This document shows, one piece after another, positions 1 through 9,095 of a stretch of DNA of 64,000 nt (positions are counted from its first letter, which is position 1; every line of letters begins with the position of its first letter). A program made the position numbers and the translations under genes. Origin of the DNA: JAEUQQ01 sp963697285 (GTDB lineage: Bacteria; Acidobacteriota; Vicinamibacteria; Vicinamibacterales; JAFNAJ01). The notes under the pieces were generated by a model. That model had not been told where the DNA came from. It saw nothing but the letters and a program-made list of their open reading frames with translations, and made no database searches. The DNA is taken from contig CAVONI010000011.1 in the NCBI GenBank assembly GCA_963697285.1, forward strand, positions 992,001-1,056,000, read 5' to 3'.

Positions 1-37
1 GCATGCCGCGCGCGGGCTGGGTCGAAGGCATGAGCGG

Positions 38-562
38 TTACGGACGTCCTTCAGGTTCGTCGAGGTAGTCGAGGCGGTAGCCCACGTAGCGGGTGGCGTA
101 GTCGCGAATCGACGCCACTTCCTCGTCCTTCAGCGGTCGCCTGACCGCGGCGGGGCGGCCCATCACGAGCGACCGCGCGGGGATGCGGGCGCCTTCGACC
201 ACGAGGGCGCCGGCGGCGACGATGCAGTCCTCTTCGATCACGGCGCCGTTGAGGATGATGGCGCCCATCCCGATGAGCACGCGGTCGTGGATGGTGCAGC
301 CGTGGAGGACGGCGGCGTGCCCCACGGTGACGTCGTCGCCGAGGGTGGTCGGATGCGTGTCGCGCATCACGTGGACGATGGTGCCGTCCTGGAGGTTGGT
401 GCGGGATCCGATGCGGATGCGGTGGACGTCGCCACGAATCACGACGTTCATCCAGACGCTCGACGCGTCGCCGATCTCGACGTCGCCGATGACCTGCGCC
501 GATCGGTCGACGAACGCGGACGAGTGCACGCGGGGCCACTGGCCGCGATACGCACGAAGCAT
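38..562 (-). CDS. Gamma-carbonic anhydrase family protein
   Basis: This 174-residue protein is a left-handed beta-helix built from hexapeptide repeats (IGDVEIG, VTVGHAAVLHGCTIHD, VLIGMGAIILNGAVI), the fold of the gamma-carbonic anhydrase/YrdA/PaaY family. The metal-binding His pattern is visible in HVMRD and VGHAAVLHG. Members are usually 170-200 residues, so the length is normal. I start it at the ATG at 562 (MLRAYRGQWP). The frame stays open further upstream, but that extension runs into a REP-like repeat and has no family similarity. Whether it hydrates CO2 or acts on CoA thioesters cannot be told from sequence; many family members lack carbonic anhydrase activity. It is transcribed away from the neighbouring receptor gene's end and shows no operon partner inside the window. 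Confidence 0.85.
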   Translation of the reverse strand: MLRAYRGQWPRVHSSAFVDRSAQVIGDVEIGDASSVWMNVVIRGDVHRIRIGSRTNLQDGTIVHVMRDTHPTTLGDDVTVGHAAVLHGCTIHDRVLIGMGAIILNGAVIEEDCIVAAGALVVEGARIPARSLVMGRPAAVRRPLKDEEVASIRDYATRYVGYRLDYLDEPEGRP

Positions 563-589
563 AGACTGCCGATTATACCGTCCCCCGAA

Positions 590-624
590 GGGGTCACATC
601 TTTCATTGCAGCATTTCTCAAGAC
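590..624. repeat. REP-like repeat, left arm of an inverted pair
   Basis: A 35-base element whose reverse complement recurs at 840-874 with one mismatch. It starts GGGGTCAC and ends CTCAAGAC; just past its end the sequence continues CTGTCCCC, which pairs imperfectly with the start, as in REP hairpins. It lies directly upstream of the gamma-carbonic anhydrase start. Confidence 0.7.
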
Positions 625-839
625 CTGTCCCCACCTATCCCCGCCCGCCCGACCGGCCGGCCGCCCCGGCCTCCCTGGCCAGAACGACGCTGGGCAGCCA
701 ACTTACCGTCACCGGTGACGACCACGCGACGCCGCGCAGACTAGTCGGTCAGGCGCGCCGTGACGCGATAGGAATCCTCGACCTGGATTGGCAATTGCGG
801 TGGGAACTGCTGGAGCGGGAGCGGCCTGCAAGGGGCCAC

Positions 840-874
840 GTCTTGAGAAATGCTGCAATGAAAGACGTGACCCC
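840..874. repeat. REP-like repeat, right arm of an inverted pair
   Basis: The inverted partner of 590-624. Taken with the bases just before it, it can fold on itself: GGGGCCACGTCT (about 832-843) pairs with AGACGTGACCCC (863-874) with one mismatch around a loop containing GAAATGCTGCAA. It sits 8 bases past the end of the TonB-dependent receptor gene, where it could also act as a transcript-end hairpin. The roughly 215 bases between the arms hold no gene I can recognise. Confidence 0.65.
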
Positions 875-882
875 TTTTCGAA

Positions 883-3805
883 CTAGAAGCGGAAGCCGAT
901 GGAGAAGTTGAGCTCCCGGGGGGTCTGGTAATCGCTCGTGCCGGTCACCTGGCCATACTGTGGACCGTAGTCCCAGTGCACGCCCTGCACCGGTGTCTCG
1001 GTGAAGGGATTGAACGCGGCGTACGCCGAGTTCGTGTCGCGGCGCAGGATGGTCGTGTTGAAGCCATCGATCCGCTGGTGGTTGAACAGGTTCGTCACGA
1101 CGCCGCGGAAGAACACCTGCCCCTTGGCCAGGCCGGGGAGCCGATGCTGCCAGTTGAACGACAGGTCGGTCCGGAAGATGTCGTCGCGCCGCAATTCGCC
1201 GCGTTCTGACAGGTAGTAGGTCACGCTCGTCGTCGGGGTGATGTACCCCGGGTTCGTGACGTACGGCGTCGGGTTCACCGTGATCGTGTTGTCATAGCCC
1301 GTGCTCGAATCGAAGCGCTGGAGGAGGCCAAGGTCAAAGCGCCCCAGGCCCTCTGGCAGCGGGAGGGCGTAGTTGACCCATGCCCGCACCTTGTGGCGCT
1401 GGTCGCCGTTCGTGTAGCCCTCGGGGTAGTTCCACTCCTCCTCGCGATACTCCGGGAAGTCGTTCGCGCTGGCGCGGACGGGCCCGCTGCCCGAATCCTC
1501 GCCCTCGAAGTTGCCGCGCGCCCACGACAGGGTGTAGTTGCCGCCCACCTGCAGGTCGCGCGTGAAGCGGTAGCTGGCCTGGCCGCTCAGGCCCTTGTAG
1601 CTGCGGTCGATCGTGTTGGTGTTGTTGACGATGATCAGGTCGAACTGGCGGCCGGTCGGGTCACTGACCTTGCCGGTCGTCATGTCGCGGAAGTCGCCGT
1701 AGAAGTCGCGGTAATCCCGATACACGTAGTCGAGCCGCACCGCGCCCTTGTTCCCGATCTCACGCGCGACACCGATGGTGTACTCGTCGGAATTCGGCGC
1801 GTTGATGCCATCGCCCACCTTGGTCGTCACGCCGGGGATGCTCGGCGCCGTTCGCGTCGCCCGGGTGGTGCCCCCGTTGGCGTTGAACCAGTCGAAGATG
1901 ATCGGCAACGCCTGGGCTGCCGTCAGGTAGGGTCCGGTCGCCTCGGTGTTGACCGCCGGCCCCAGGTACCGGTAGCTGTACGTCGCGGTGCGCCCGCCCG
2001 ACGAGCCCGCGTCGACGATGGCCGTGTTGACGCCCATGACGTACCGCGCAAAGCCCGCGTTGACACGCCACTTTCCATCACCGCTCACGTCCCACGTCGC
2101 GCCGAGGCGCGGGCTGAACGCGTCGTCGTCGACGACCTTGTAGCCGCTCTGGTCCTTCGAGTTGTTCTTGTCGTAGCGCACGCCGACATTGAACGACAGC
2201 CGCGGATTCAGGCGCCACTGGTCGTTCAGGAAGAACGAGTACGTGCGGATGTCGTTGCCCACGCTGGGATTCACCAGCGGCAGCCACTCGATGTAGGTGT
2301 TCCCGTCGCTGGTGAACACCGGGAAGATGGCGGTGCCGTTGATGATGGTCCGGGTCGCCTGGACGCGGTAGCTGGTGCCCGACTGGAAGTTGTCGTTCTT
2401 GCGCGTCTCCTTGAACGTGTCGAAGCCGGCCACGAAACTGTGCGACCCGAGCTTCTGGGTCGAGAGGAAGTAGCTCGCCTTGCCGAACGCGTTCCAGTTG
2501 CTGCGCTCCTCGATCCCCGATCCGCACACTGCGCAGAACGTGGGCGAGTTGAAGCGTGCCTGGCCCCGCGACCGATCCCAGATGGGCGTGCCCTTGGCAA
2601 GGTCGGTGTACTGCGATCCCGAGTTCAGGAACAGCAGCTCGCGTGCCGAGTACCTGCCCCTCGACGAAGAGCTTGTTCGTCAGCACGCTCGTGTAGTTGA
2701 CCGAGAGCAACTTCTCGTCGTTCGCGTTGTCGTAGAGGCTGGCCTCGTCCATGATCGTGCCGAAGTTGTTGTTCAGGGTGTCGAGGCGGCGCTTGATGTA
2801 CGACACCTTGGCCGTATTGCGCTGGTTCAGGGCCCAGGTCAACTTGCCCTCGTAGCGCTTCTCTTCGTCCTCGCGCGCATAGTTGAAGGCGGTGTAGTCG
2901 GTCGTGATGTTCTCGCTGCCCTTCTCGTAGCGCGCCGCCCCGAAGAACCACAGCTTGTCCCTGAGAATCGGCCCGCCGAAGGTGCCCTCGTAGGCCGGGA
3001 CCGTGTCGTCGATGTTCTCGTCGCCGGGGAACGGCGTCAGCGCCGCCCACGAGTCGTTCGTGAACGAAACCCTGGCCGATCCGCTGAAGACGTTGCTCCC
3101 GGACTTGGTGATCGAGTTGATCACGCCGCCCTGGAACCGCCCGTACTCGGCCGAGATGCTCCCGGTCGAGATCTTCGTCTCCTGGATGGCATCCTCGATG
3201 AACAGGTTCCGCGCCTGGCCGCGCAGGTTCTCGTTGATCACCACGCCGTTGACGAGGTTCAGGTTCTCGTACGACAGCGCCCCGGAGACCATGATGTTGC
3301 CGCCCGGACCGTTGTCGTTCACGCCTGGCGCCAGCAGCGTGGCCGCGTTCAACGTGCGACCGACTGGCAGCTTGTCAATCATGTCGGACTTGTAGGTGCT
3401 CGCCACCGTGGCCGTTTGCGCGATCTCGGTCGCCGCGGCCCCCGTCACCTGCACCGTCTCGGTCAGGCCCGCGATCGCCAGCTTGACGCTCAGGGGGATG
3501 GTGGCAGCAATCTCGACCTGCACGCTGCGCTGCTGCGCGGCGAATCCCTCGAGCTCGAACGAGATGGTGTACTGGCCCGGCGGCAGGAAGGGAATGATGT
3601 AGTCGCCGTTGCCCGACGTCACGGTGGTCTTGACGCCTTGCATCACCGGCGACTGGGCGGTCACGGTGACACCCGGAAGCGCGAGCCCCTCGGGATCGAC
3701 GACCTGCCCTGACACGGTCCCGGTCGGATTGCCCTGCCCGAACACGGCGGTGTGTGCGGCCAACACCAATGCAGCCGCCCACAGGCACCTGCTGGTTTTC
3801 GTCAT
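883..3805 (-). CDS. TonB-dependent receptor with carboxypeptidase-like N-terminal domain (one frameshift)
   Basis: An outer-membrane receptor of about 970 residues. The signal peptide (MTKTSRCLWAAALVLA, cleaved near FGQ) is followed by a carboxypeptidase-regulatory-like beta-sandwich (TGTVSGQVVDPEGLALPGVTV, about residues 28-110). Then come a plug domain (LPVGRTLNAATLLAPGVND; SAEYGRFQGGVINSITKSG) and a long beta-barrel ending in Phe (ELNFSIGFRF), a normal barrel-assembly end. This is the Oar/SusC-like arrangement typical of Acidobacteria, and the substrate is unknown. The reading frame breaks near 2653: FVEGQ in one frame continues as YSARELLFLNSGSQYTDL in another if one G is removed from GGGCAGGTAC. 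Both halves read smoothly with no other stop, so a sequencing insertion is more likely than decay. GGAGG lies 5 bases before the ATG at 3805. Confidence 0.85.
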
Positions 3806-4079
3806 GAAGCCTCCACGTTAAGTAAGCCTGCAAGTGAGCAAGAAAGGCCAGGGCCCCGGCGGCAGCACTCCACCGAGGTCGCTCGGCCCCCGGTGCAGTG
3901 TAGCGGCGTCCCGGCCCGACAGCTAGGGTATTTGTGGTGAACGGGAGGCTGGAACAGACGAGTATGCGCGGCGCGCCGGTGTCGCCGCCCCGCGCGGCCG
4001 ATGGTGGCCTGCCTGCACGTCCACGCGAGCATGACACAGGCGGGACGGAACACCGGGATCCAATAAATAACGGAACATG

Positions 4080-4098
4080 ATAATGTTTTGCGCATTAT
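4080..4098. promoter_or_regulatory. Candidate operator palindrome
   Basis: ATAATG-TTTTGCG-CATTAT is a perfect 6-base inverted repeat with a 7-base spacer. It lies in the only A+T-rich island of the divergent region, 54 bases upstream of pheA and about 275 bases upstream of the receptor start. Its position just before the possible pheA promoter would suit a repressor or activator. No known regulator consensus is recognised. Confidence 0.4.
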
Positions 4099-4102
4099 AA
4101 CT

Positions 4103-4132
4103 TTGACGCGCTGCACGCGTGGCCCCTATCGT
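4103..4132 (+). promoter_or_regulatory. Possible sigma-70-type promoter of the pheA-ilv operon
   Basis: TTGACG at 4103-4108 and TATCGT at 4127-4132 are separated by 18 bases. This would start transcription about 15 bases before the GTG of pheA. The -35 box matches the consensus well and the -10 box only moderately. This is a pattern match only. Confidence 0.35.
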
Positions 4133-4152
4133 CGACAGACGGTGACGGCGAC

Positions 4153-5082
4153 GTGCACGCGCCAGACACCATCGGCAGCCCGCCGCATGGCACTGCCCAG
4201 GCGCCAACGCCGAATGGAACCATCGCCGTGAGAATCGCCTACCAGGGAGAGCCTGGCGCCTACAGTGAAGCCGCGTCGCTCAAGTGGAGCCCCGACGCGG
4301 ACGCCGTAGCCTGCCCGGCGTTCGACGACGTCTTCGAGGCCGTCGAACACGGCTCGGTCGACTGCGGCGCCCTGCCGATCGAGAACTCCATCGGCGGGAC
4401 GATTCACCGCAACTACGACCTGCTGCTGACGCACAACCTCCGCATCATCGGCGAGGTCGAGTTGCCAGTCTCGCACGCGCTCGTCGCCCTCCCCGGCACG
4501 ACCATCGATCGGCTCACGCAGGTTTACTCGCATCCGCAGGCGCTGGCGCAATGCGACGGGTTTCTCAGGACGCTGACGGGGATCGACGTCATCGCGACGT
4601 ACGATACGGCCGGATCGGCCAAGCTCATCGCCGAGCGCAAGCTCGAAGGCGCGGCAGCGATCGCCTCGGAGCGCGCGGCACAGTTGTTCGGCCTGACGAT
4701 CCTCAAGTCGGCGATCCAGGACTTCAAGGACAACATCACGCGCTTCCTGATCGTGGCGCGCGGGGTGCCGGCCGACGATGCCGCCCGGCTGGATGCCGAC
4801 AAGACCACCATCGTCTTCACGCTGCCGAACGTCGCCGGGGCGCTGTTCAAGGCCCTGAGCGTGTTCGCCTTGCGCGACGTCGGCCTGACGAAGCTGGAAT
4901 CGCGCCCCATCCCCGGCAAGCCGTGGGAGTACCTCTTCTACGCCGACCTGGCGGTCGGCGCACATGACGCGCGGTGCGGCCGCGCCCTGACGCACATGGC
5001 GGAGTTCGCCACGTCGCTGCGGACGCTGGGCAGCTACCGTCAGTGTGAACACGCCACGCCACCGGGATCCGAGACACGATGA
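4153..5082 (+). CDS. pheA: Prephenate dehydratase
   Basis: Monofunctional prephenate dehydratase of 309 residues, converting prephenate to phenylpyruvate in phenylalanine synthesis. The catalytic part (about residues 27-205) shows IAYQGEPGAYSEAA, the GALPIENSIGG loop, YSHPQALAQC, TAGSAKL and the substrate-binding stretch DNITRFLIV. A C-terminal ACT domain follows (TIVFTLPNVAGALFKALSVFA... LTKLESRPIPGKPWEYLFY), including the ESRP motif that binds phenylalanine for feedback inhibition. No chorismate mutase domain is present. The start is a GTG at 4153; a GTG at 4228 (VRIAYQG) begins exactly at the conserved domain and is an alternative. The stop overlaps the ilvD start by 4 bases (ATGA), so the two genes are translationally coupled. 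Confidence 0.92.
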   Translation: MHAPDTIGSPPHGTAQAPTPNGTIAVRIAYQGEPGAYSEAASLKWSPDADAVACPAFDDVFEAVEHGSVDCGALPIENSIGGTIHRNYDLLLTHNLRIIGEVELPVSHALVALPGTTIDRLTQVYSHPQALAQCDGFLRTLTGIDVIATYDTAGSAKLIAERKLEGAAAIASERAAQLFGLTILKSAIQDFKDNITRFLIVARGVPADDAARLDADKTTIVFTLPNVAGALFKALSVFALRDVGLTKLESRPIPGKPWEYLFYADLAVGAHDARCGRALTHMAEFATSLRTLGSYRQCEHATPPGSETR

Positions 5083-6761
5083 CCGCCCCCGTCAACCCGC
5101 TGAAGCCGCGCTCGTGCGCGATCACCGATGGTCCCCACCGCGCACCGGCGCGCGCGATGCTGAAAGCCATCGGCCTCGACGACGCGGCCATCGCGAAGCC
5201 CTTCGTGGGCATCGCGAACACCTGGACGGAAATCGGGCCGTGCAATATCCACCTGCGCCAGCTCGCCGAGCACGTGAAGGCGGGCATCCGCGAGGCGGGC
5301 GGCACGCCGCTCGAGTTCAACACGATCGCGGTCTCTGACGGCATCACCATGGGCGCCGACGGGATGCGCGCATCGCTCGTGAGCCGCGAGGTCATCACCG
5401 ACTCGATCGAACTCGTCGTTCGCGGTCACCACCTCGACGCGCTGGTCGTGATCTGCGGCTGCGACAAGACGATCCCGGCCGCGGTGATGTCGCTGGCACG
5501 CATCGACATTCCCGGCCTGGTGCTCTATGGCGGTTCGATTGACGCCGGACGGCTGGACGACCGCGACCTGACGGTGCAGGACGTGTTCGAGGCGGTGGGA
5601 TCGTTCGGGGCAGGACGGTTGCCGCTGGCGGAACTCAAGCGCGTCGAGGATCACGCCTGCCCAGGGGCCGGCGCGTGCGGCGGGCAGTTCACCGCCAACA
5701 CCATGGCGGCCGTGTGCGAGTTCCTCGGCATTGCCCCGATGGGCAGCGCCTCGGTGCCAGCCAACGATCCCGCGAAGGCATCGGTGGCCGCCGCGTGCGG
5801 CAGGCGCGTCATGGAACTGCTGCGCGACGATGTCCGTCCCCGAAGCATCCTGACGCGCCAGGCGTTCGAAAACGCGATCGCGGCGGCCGTCGGGAGCGGC
5901 GGATCGACCAACGCCGTGCTGCACCTGCTCGCCATCGCGCGCGAGGCCGGCGTCGCCCTGGCGATCGACGACTTCACGCCAATCACGAAGGCCACCCCGC
6001 TGCTGTGCGATCTCAAGCCGGGCGGGCAGTTCGTCGCGGTCGACATGCACCACGCGGGCGGCAACGCCGTGCTGGCGCAGCGCCTGGCGTCGATCGGCCG
6101 CCTGCACGTCGATGCGATGACGGTGAGCGGGCGCACGATCGGCGAGGAGGCCGCGGCCGCCGTCGAAACGCCCGGCCAGCAGGTGATCCGGCCGACGTCG
6201 TCGCCGATGAAGCCGTCGGGCGGCATGGCCATCCTGCACGGGTCGCTCTCGCCTGAGGGCTGCGTGGTGAAGCTGGCCGGCCACGATGTGACGCTGCATC
6301 GCGGGCCGGCGCGGGTGTTCGACGGCGAGGAAGCGGCCTTCGCTGCCGTGCAGTCGGGCAGCATCAGGCCCAACGACGTCATCGTCATCCGCTACGAGGG
6401 CCCGCGCGGCGGGCCCGGCATGCGCGAGATGCTCGCCGTCACCGCTGCCGTCATGGGCGCCGGCCTCGGCGACACGGTGGCGCTGCTGACCGACGGACGG
6501 TTCTCGGGTGCCACGCGCGGCCTCATGGCCGGCCACGTCACGCCGGAAGCGAACCTCGGCGGCCCGATCGCCTTCGTGCGCGACGGCGACATCGTCACGT
6601 TCGACATCACCAACGGCCGCCTGGACGTCGACATCGACGCCGAGACGATGGCGGCCCGCCGCGAAGGATGGGTCGCCCCCGTCTCGCCGTTCGCCACCGG
6701 CGTGCTTGCGAAGTACGCCAAGCTCGTCTCGTCGGCTTCGGCAGGAGCTGTCACCGGCTAA
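5079..6761 (+). CDS. ilvD: Dihydroxy-acid dehydratase
   Basis: A 560-residue Fe-S dehydratase that converts 2,3-dihydroxy-isovalerate and 2,3-dihydroxy-3-methylvalerate to the keto acids preceding valine and isoleucine. Diagnostic stretches are GIANTWTEIGPCNIHL, VICGCDKTIPAAVM, CPGAGACGGQFTANTM (cluster and Mg2+ ligands), SSPMKPSGGMAILHG, YEGPRGGPGMREML and TDGRFSGATRGLMAGH. The length matches the family (about 555-615). It overlaps pheA by 4 bases and is followed 70 bases later by ilvB, with a G+C-rich hairpin in the gap. Confidence 0.95.
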   Translation: MTAPVNPLKPRSCAITDGPHRAPARAMLKAIGLDDAAIAKPFVGIANTWTEIGPCNIHLRQLAEHVKAGIREAGGTPLEFNTIAVSDGITMGADGMRASLVSREVITDSIELVVRGHHLDALVVICGCDKTIPAAVMSLARIDIPGLVLYGGSIDAGRLDDRDLTVQDVFEAVGSFGAGRLPLAELKRVEDHACPGAGACGGQFTANTMAAVCEFLGIAPMGSASVPANDPAKASVAAACGRRVMELLRDDVRPRSILTRQAFENAIAAAVGSGGSTNAVLHLLAIAREAGVALAIDDFTPITKATPLLCDLKPGGQFVAVDMHHAGGNAVLAQRLASIGRLHVDAMTVSGRTIGEEAAAAVETPGQQVIRPTSSPMKPSGGMAILHGSLSPEGCVVKLAGHDVTLHRGPARVFDGEEAAFAAVQSGSIRPNDVIVIRYEGPRGGPGMREMLAVTAAVMGAGLGDTVALLTDGRFSGATRGLMAGHVTPEANLGGPIAFVRDGDIVTFDITNGRLDVDIDAETMAARREGWVAPVSPFATGVLAKYAKLVSSASAGAVTG

Positions 6762-6765
6762 CCCC

Positions 6766-6787
6766 GGCGGGCGCCCCGGCGCCTGCC
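6766..6787. other. G+C-rich hairpin in the ilvD-ilvB gap
   Basis: GGCGGGCGCC (6766-6775) pairs with GGCGCCTGCC (6778-6787) with one mismatch and a 2-base loop. It begins 5 bases after the ilvD stop. There is no following T-run, so it is more likely a processing or stability element, or a weak attenuator, than an intrinsic terminator. Confidence 0.4.
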
Positions 6788-6831
6788 GCTTGTGTCCCAC
6801 GCCCATGGACGGGCGGGGGTGGAGTGCATTC

Positions 6832-8547
6832 ATGACGACGCGCAAGCTGACGGGCGCACAGATCCTGTGGGAAAGCCTCGTGCGTGAAGGGGTCGAAGTC
6901 GTGTTCGGGTACCCGGGCGGCGCGATCCTCCCGGCGTACGACGCGATGCTCGACTACCCCATCCGCCACATCCTGGTGCGGCACGAGCAGGGCGCGACGC
7001 ACATGGCCGACGGCTATGCGCGGGCAAGCGACCGGGTTGGCGTGGCGATCGCGACGTCGGGGCCAGGCGCCACGAACATGGTGACCGGCATTGCGACGGC
7101 GATGCTCGACTCGATCCCGCTGGTGTGCATCACGGGCCAGGTCGGCAGCCGCGTCATCGGCACCGACGCGTTCCAGGAGGTCGACATCACGGGCATCACG
7201 CTGCCGGTGACGAAGCACAACTACCTGGTGACGCGTGCCGACCAGGTCGCGCAGACCGTGCGCGAGGCGTTCTACATCGCGCAATCCGGACGTCCGGGGC
7301 CGGTCCTGATCGACATCACGAAGGACGCGCAGCAGGGCACGTGCAACTTCGAGTGGCCCGAGTCGGTGAACCTGCCCGGGTATCGTCCCGATCACCGCCC
7401 GCAGGCGCGCGAGTTCGCCGAGGCGCTGGCGATGATTCACGGCGCCGCGCGTCCCGTCATCCTCGCCGGTCACGGCGTGATGCAGTCGCAGGCCACCGCG
7501 CAGGTGATCGAGTTCGCCGAGCGCGCGCAGATCCCGATCGCCATGACGCTGCTCGGCCTCGGCGGCATCCCGGCCTCGCACCCGTTGAATCTCGGGATGA
7601 TGGGCATGCACGGCGAAGCCTGGGTGAACACCGCGGTGCAGGAGGCCGACCTGCTGCTCGCATTCGGGATGCGCTTCGACGATCGCGTCACGGGCAACCT
7701 CAAGACCTTTGCGCCGAACGCAAAGAAGATCCACGTGGAGATCGACCCGGCCGAGATCGACAAGAACGTGAAGGCCGACATCGCGCTCGTGGGCGACCTG
7801 CGCGACACCCTCGAGCAGTTGCTCCCCGACCTGACCCCGGGCAACCGGCAGCCGTGGCTGTCGTACATCGACGGGCTGAGGGGCGATGCGGCGGTGCGTG
7901 ACATCGAGAACCTGCCCGACAGCGGGCACCTCTACGCGGCACACGTCATCCACGACCTGTGGCGCGAGACGCAGGGCAACGCCATCGTCGTGACCGACGT
8001 CGGGCAGCACCAGATGTGGGAGGCGCAGTACTACCACCACGATCAGCCGCGATCGCTCATCACCTCGGGCGGACTCGGGACGATGGGGTTTGCCCTGCCG
8101 GCCGCGATCGGCGCGAAGGTGGCACGGCCCGACGCGGAGGTGTGGGTCGTGGCCGGCGACGGCGGCTTCCAGATGACGCTCTGCGAGCTGGCGACGATCG
8201 CGCAGGAAGGCATCGACATCAACATCGCCATCATCAACAACGGCTTCCTGGGGATGGTGCGGCAGTGGCAGGAGTTCTTCTACGAACGCCGCTACTCGGC
8301 CACACCGCTGGTGAACCCGGATTTCGTGAAGGTGGCCGAAGCGTACGGGCTCAGCGCCGTGCGCGTCACCGAGCGCAGTGGCGTCGTGCCGGCGGTCCGG
8401 GCAGCCCGGGGGCACGGGGGCACGGTGCTGATTGACTTCCGCGTGGAACAGGAAGACTCGGTGTACCCGATGGTGCCCGCCGGCAACGACCTGCACGACA
8501 TGATCCGGCGACCGAGCCCAATCGCCGAGACGGGAGCCGACGCATGA
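6832..8547 (+). CDS. ilvB: Acetolactate synthase large subunit
   Basis: This 571-residue thiamine-diphosphate enzyme condenses pyruvate with pyruvate or 2-oxobutyrate in the first common step of valine, leucine and isoleucine synthesis. The N-terminal pyrimidine domain shows VFGYPGGAILPAYDAM and the catalytic Glu in RHEQGATHMADGYARA. The middle domain has the FAD/CoA-like site. The C-terminal diphosphate domain has VTDVGQHQMWEAQYY, GGLGTMGFALPAAIGAK, the GDGGFQMT...NN metal motif and GMVRQWQEFFYERRYS, typical of the true anabolic AHAS. I choose the ATG at 6832 because GGGTGGAG precedes it and homology begins there; an in-frame ATG at 6805 is possible. Its stop overlaps ilvN by 4 bases. Confidence 0.95.
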   Translation: MTTRKLTGAQILWESLVREGVEVVFGYPGGAILPAYDAMLDYPIRHILVRHEQGATHMADGYARASDRVGVAIATSGPGATNMVTGIATAMLDSIPLVCITGQVGSRVIGTDAFQEVDITGITLPVTKHNYLVTRADQVAQTVREAFYIAQSGRPGPVLIDITKDAQQGTCNFEWPESVNLPGYRPDHRPQAREFAEALAMIHGAARPVILAGHGVMQSQATAQVIEFAERAQIPIAMTLLGLGGIPASHPLNLGMMGMHGEAWVNTAVQEADLLLAFGMRFDDRVTGNLKTFAPNAKKIHVEIDPAEIDKNVKADIALVGDLRDTLEQLLPDLTPGNRQPWLSYIDGLRGDAAVRDIENLPDSGHLYAAHVIHDLWRETQGNAIVVTDVGQHQMWEAQYYHHDQPRSLITSGGLGTMGFALPAAIGAKVARPDAEVWVVAGDGGFQMTLCELATIAQEGIDINIAIINNGFLGMVRQWQEFFYERRYSATPLVNPDFVKVAEAYGLSAVRVTERSGVVPAVRAARGHGGTVLIDFRVEQEDSVYPMVPAGNDLHDMIRRPSPIAETGADA

Positions 8548-9092
8548 CAACGACCTTCGTGGTGCACGTCGAAGATCGCCCCGGGGTGCTGACGCGGGTC
8601 ACCGAGGTGTTCCGCCGCCGGAGCTTCAACCTCACGTCGCTCACCGTCGGGCCGACGCACGAGCCCGGGGTGTCGCGCATGACGATCACGTTCAACGCCG
8701 ACCGGGGCGCGGCGCGGCGCCTCGAGGCGAACCTCTACAAGCTCGTGAACGTGCTCCGGGTCGACGACATCACCGAGCGCGCCTCGGTGCAACGTGACCT
8801 GGCCATCATCAAGGTGGCGTCGAGCGCCGAGACACGTTCAGACGTGATGCAACTCGTCGAGGTGTTCAGGGCGCGCGTCGTCGACGTGGCGCCCACGTCG
8901 CTGGTGATCGAGATCACGGGCACACGCGACAAGATCGACGGGCTCGTCGAGGTGTTGCGTCCGTACGGACTGCTCGAACTCGCGCGCACGGGCGTCGTGG
9001 CGATGACCCGCGGGATCGATCTCGTGCAGGGCAAGGGTCAGCGGCCGGCGGATCCGGTGGCCGACGATTCGGCAATCGCGCACAGCGTGTAG
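8544..9092 (+). CDS. ilvN: Acetolactate synthase small (regulatory) subunit
   Basis: A 182-residue regulatory subunit with an N-terminal ACT domain (VVHVEDRPGVLTRVTEVFRRR, NLTSLTVGPTHEPGVSRM) that binds valine. The C-terminal IlvN domain (RDLAIIKVAS, FRARVVDVAPTSLVIEITG, KIDGLVEVLRPYGLLELARTG) activates the large subunit. The length is usual for bacterial IlvH/IlvN (160-180). The ATGA overlap with ilvB implies coupled, stoichiometric synthesis of the two subunits. Confidence 0.95.
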   Translation: MTTTFVVHVEDRPGVLTRVTEVFRRRSFNLTSLTVGPTHEPGVSRMTITFNADRGAARRLEANLYKLVNVLRVDDITERASVQRDLAIIKVASSAETRSDVMQLVEVFRARVVDVAPTSLVIEITGTRDKIDGLVEVLRPYGLLELARTGVVAMTRGIDLVQGKGQRPADPVADDSAIAHSV

Positions 9093-9095
9093 CAG

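Larger units (their letters stand above)
3806..4152. other. Divergent intergenic region between receptor gene and pheA
   Basis: This 347-base stretch has no gene. It separates the receptor (leftward) from the pheA-ilv operon (rightward). Most of it is G+C-rich, but 4060-4105 is strikingly A+T-rich (CCAATAAATAACGG, ATAATGTTTTGCG) and holds the palindrome and possible promoter listed separately. I see no leader peptide rich in Phe, Ile, Val or Leu codons and no obvious attenuator. Confidence 0.6.

Noticed and set aside
883..2529. Treating the C-terminal part of the receptor as an independent gene starting with Met near 2529
   Set aside because: The sequence before that Met (SARELLFLNSGSQYTDLAKG) continues the receptor in the same frame, so it is one gene broken by a frameshift.
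1393..2700. A 435-codon open frame on the plus strand opposite the receptor gene
   Set aside because: Its translation is Arg/Val/Ala/Gly-rich low complexity with no family motif. It is the usual antisense shadow in G+C-rich DNA, and the minus strand encodes a clear receptor.
5040..6845. A 601-codon minus-strand open frame opposite ilvD
   Set aside because: Shadow of ilvD, rich in Arg, His, Asp and Gly, with no domain. ilvD motifs are complete on the plus strand.
6751..8550. A 599-codon minus-strand open frame opposite ilvB
   Set aside because: Shadow of ilvB, with compositional bias and no recognisable protein.
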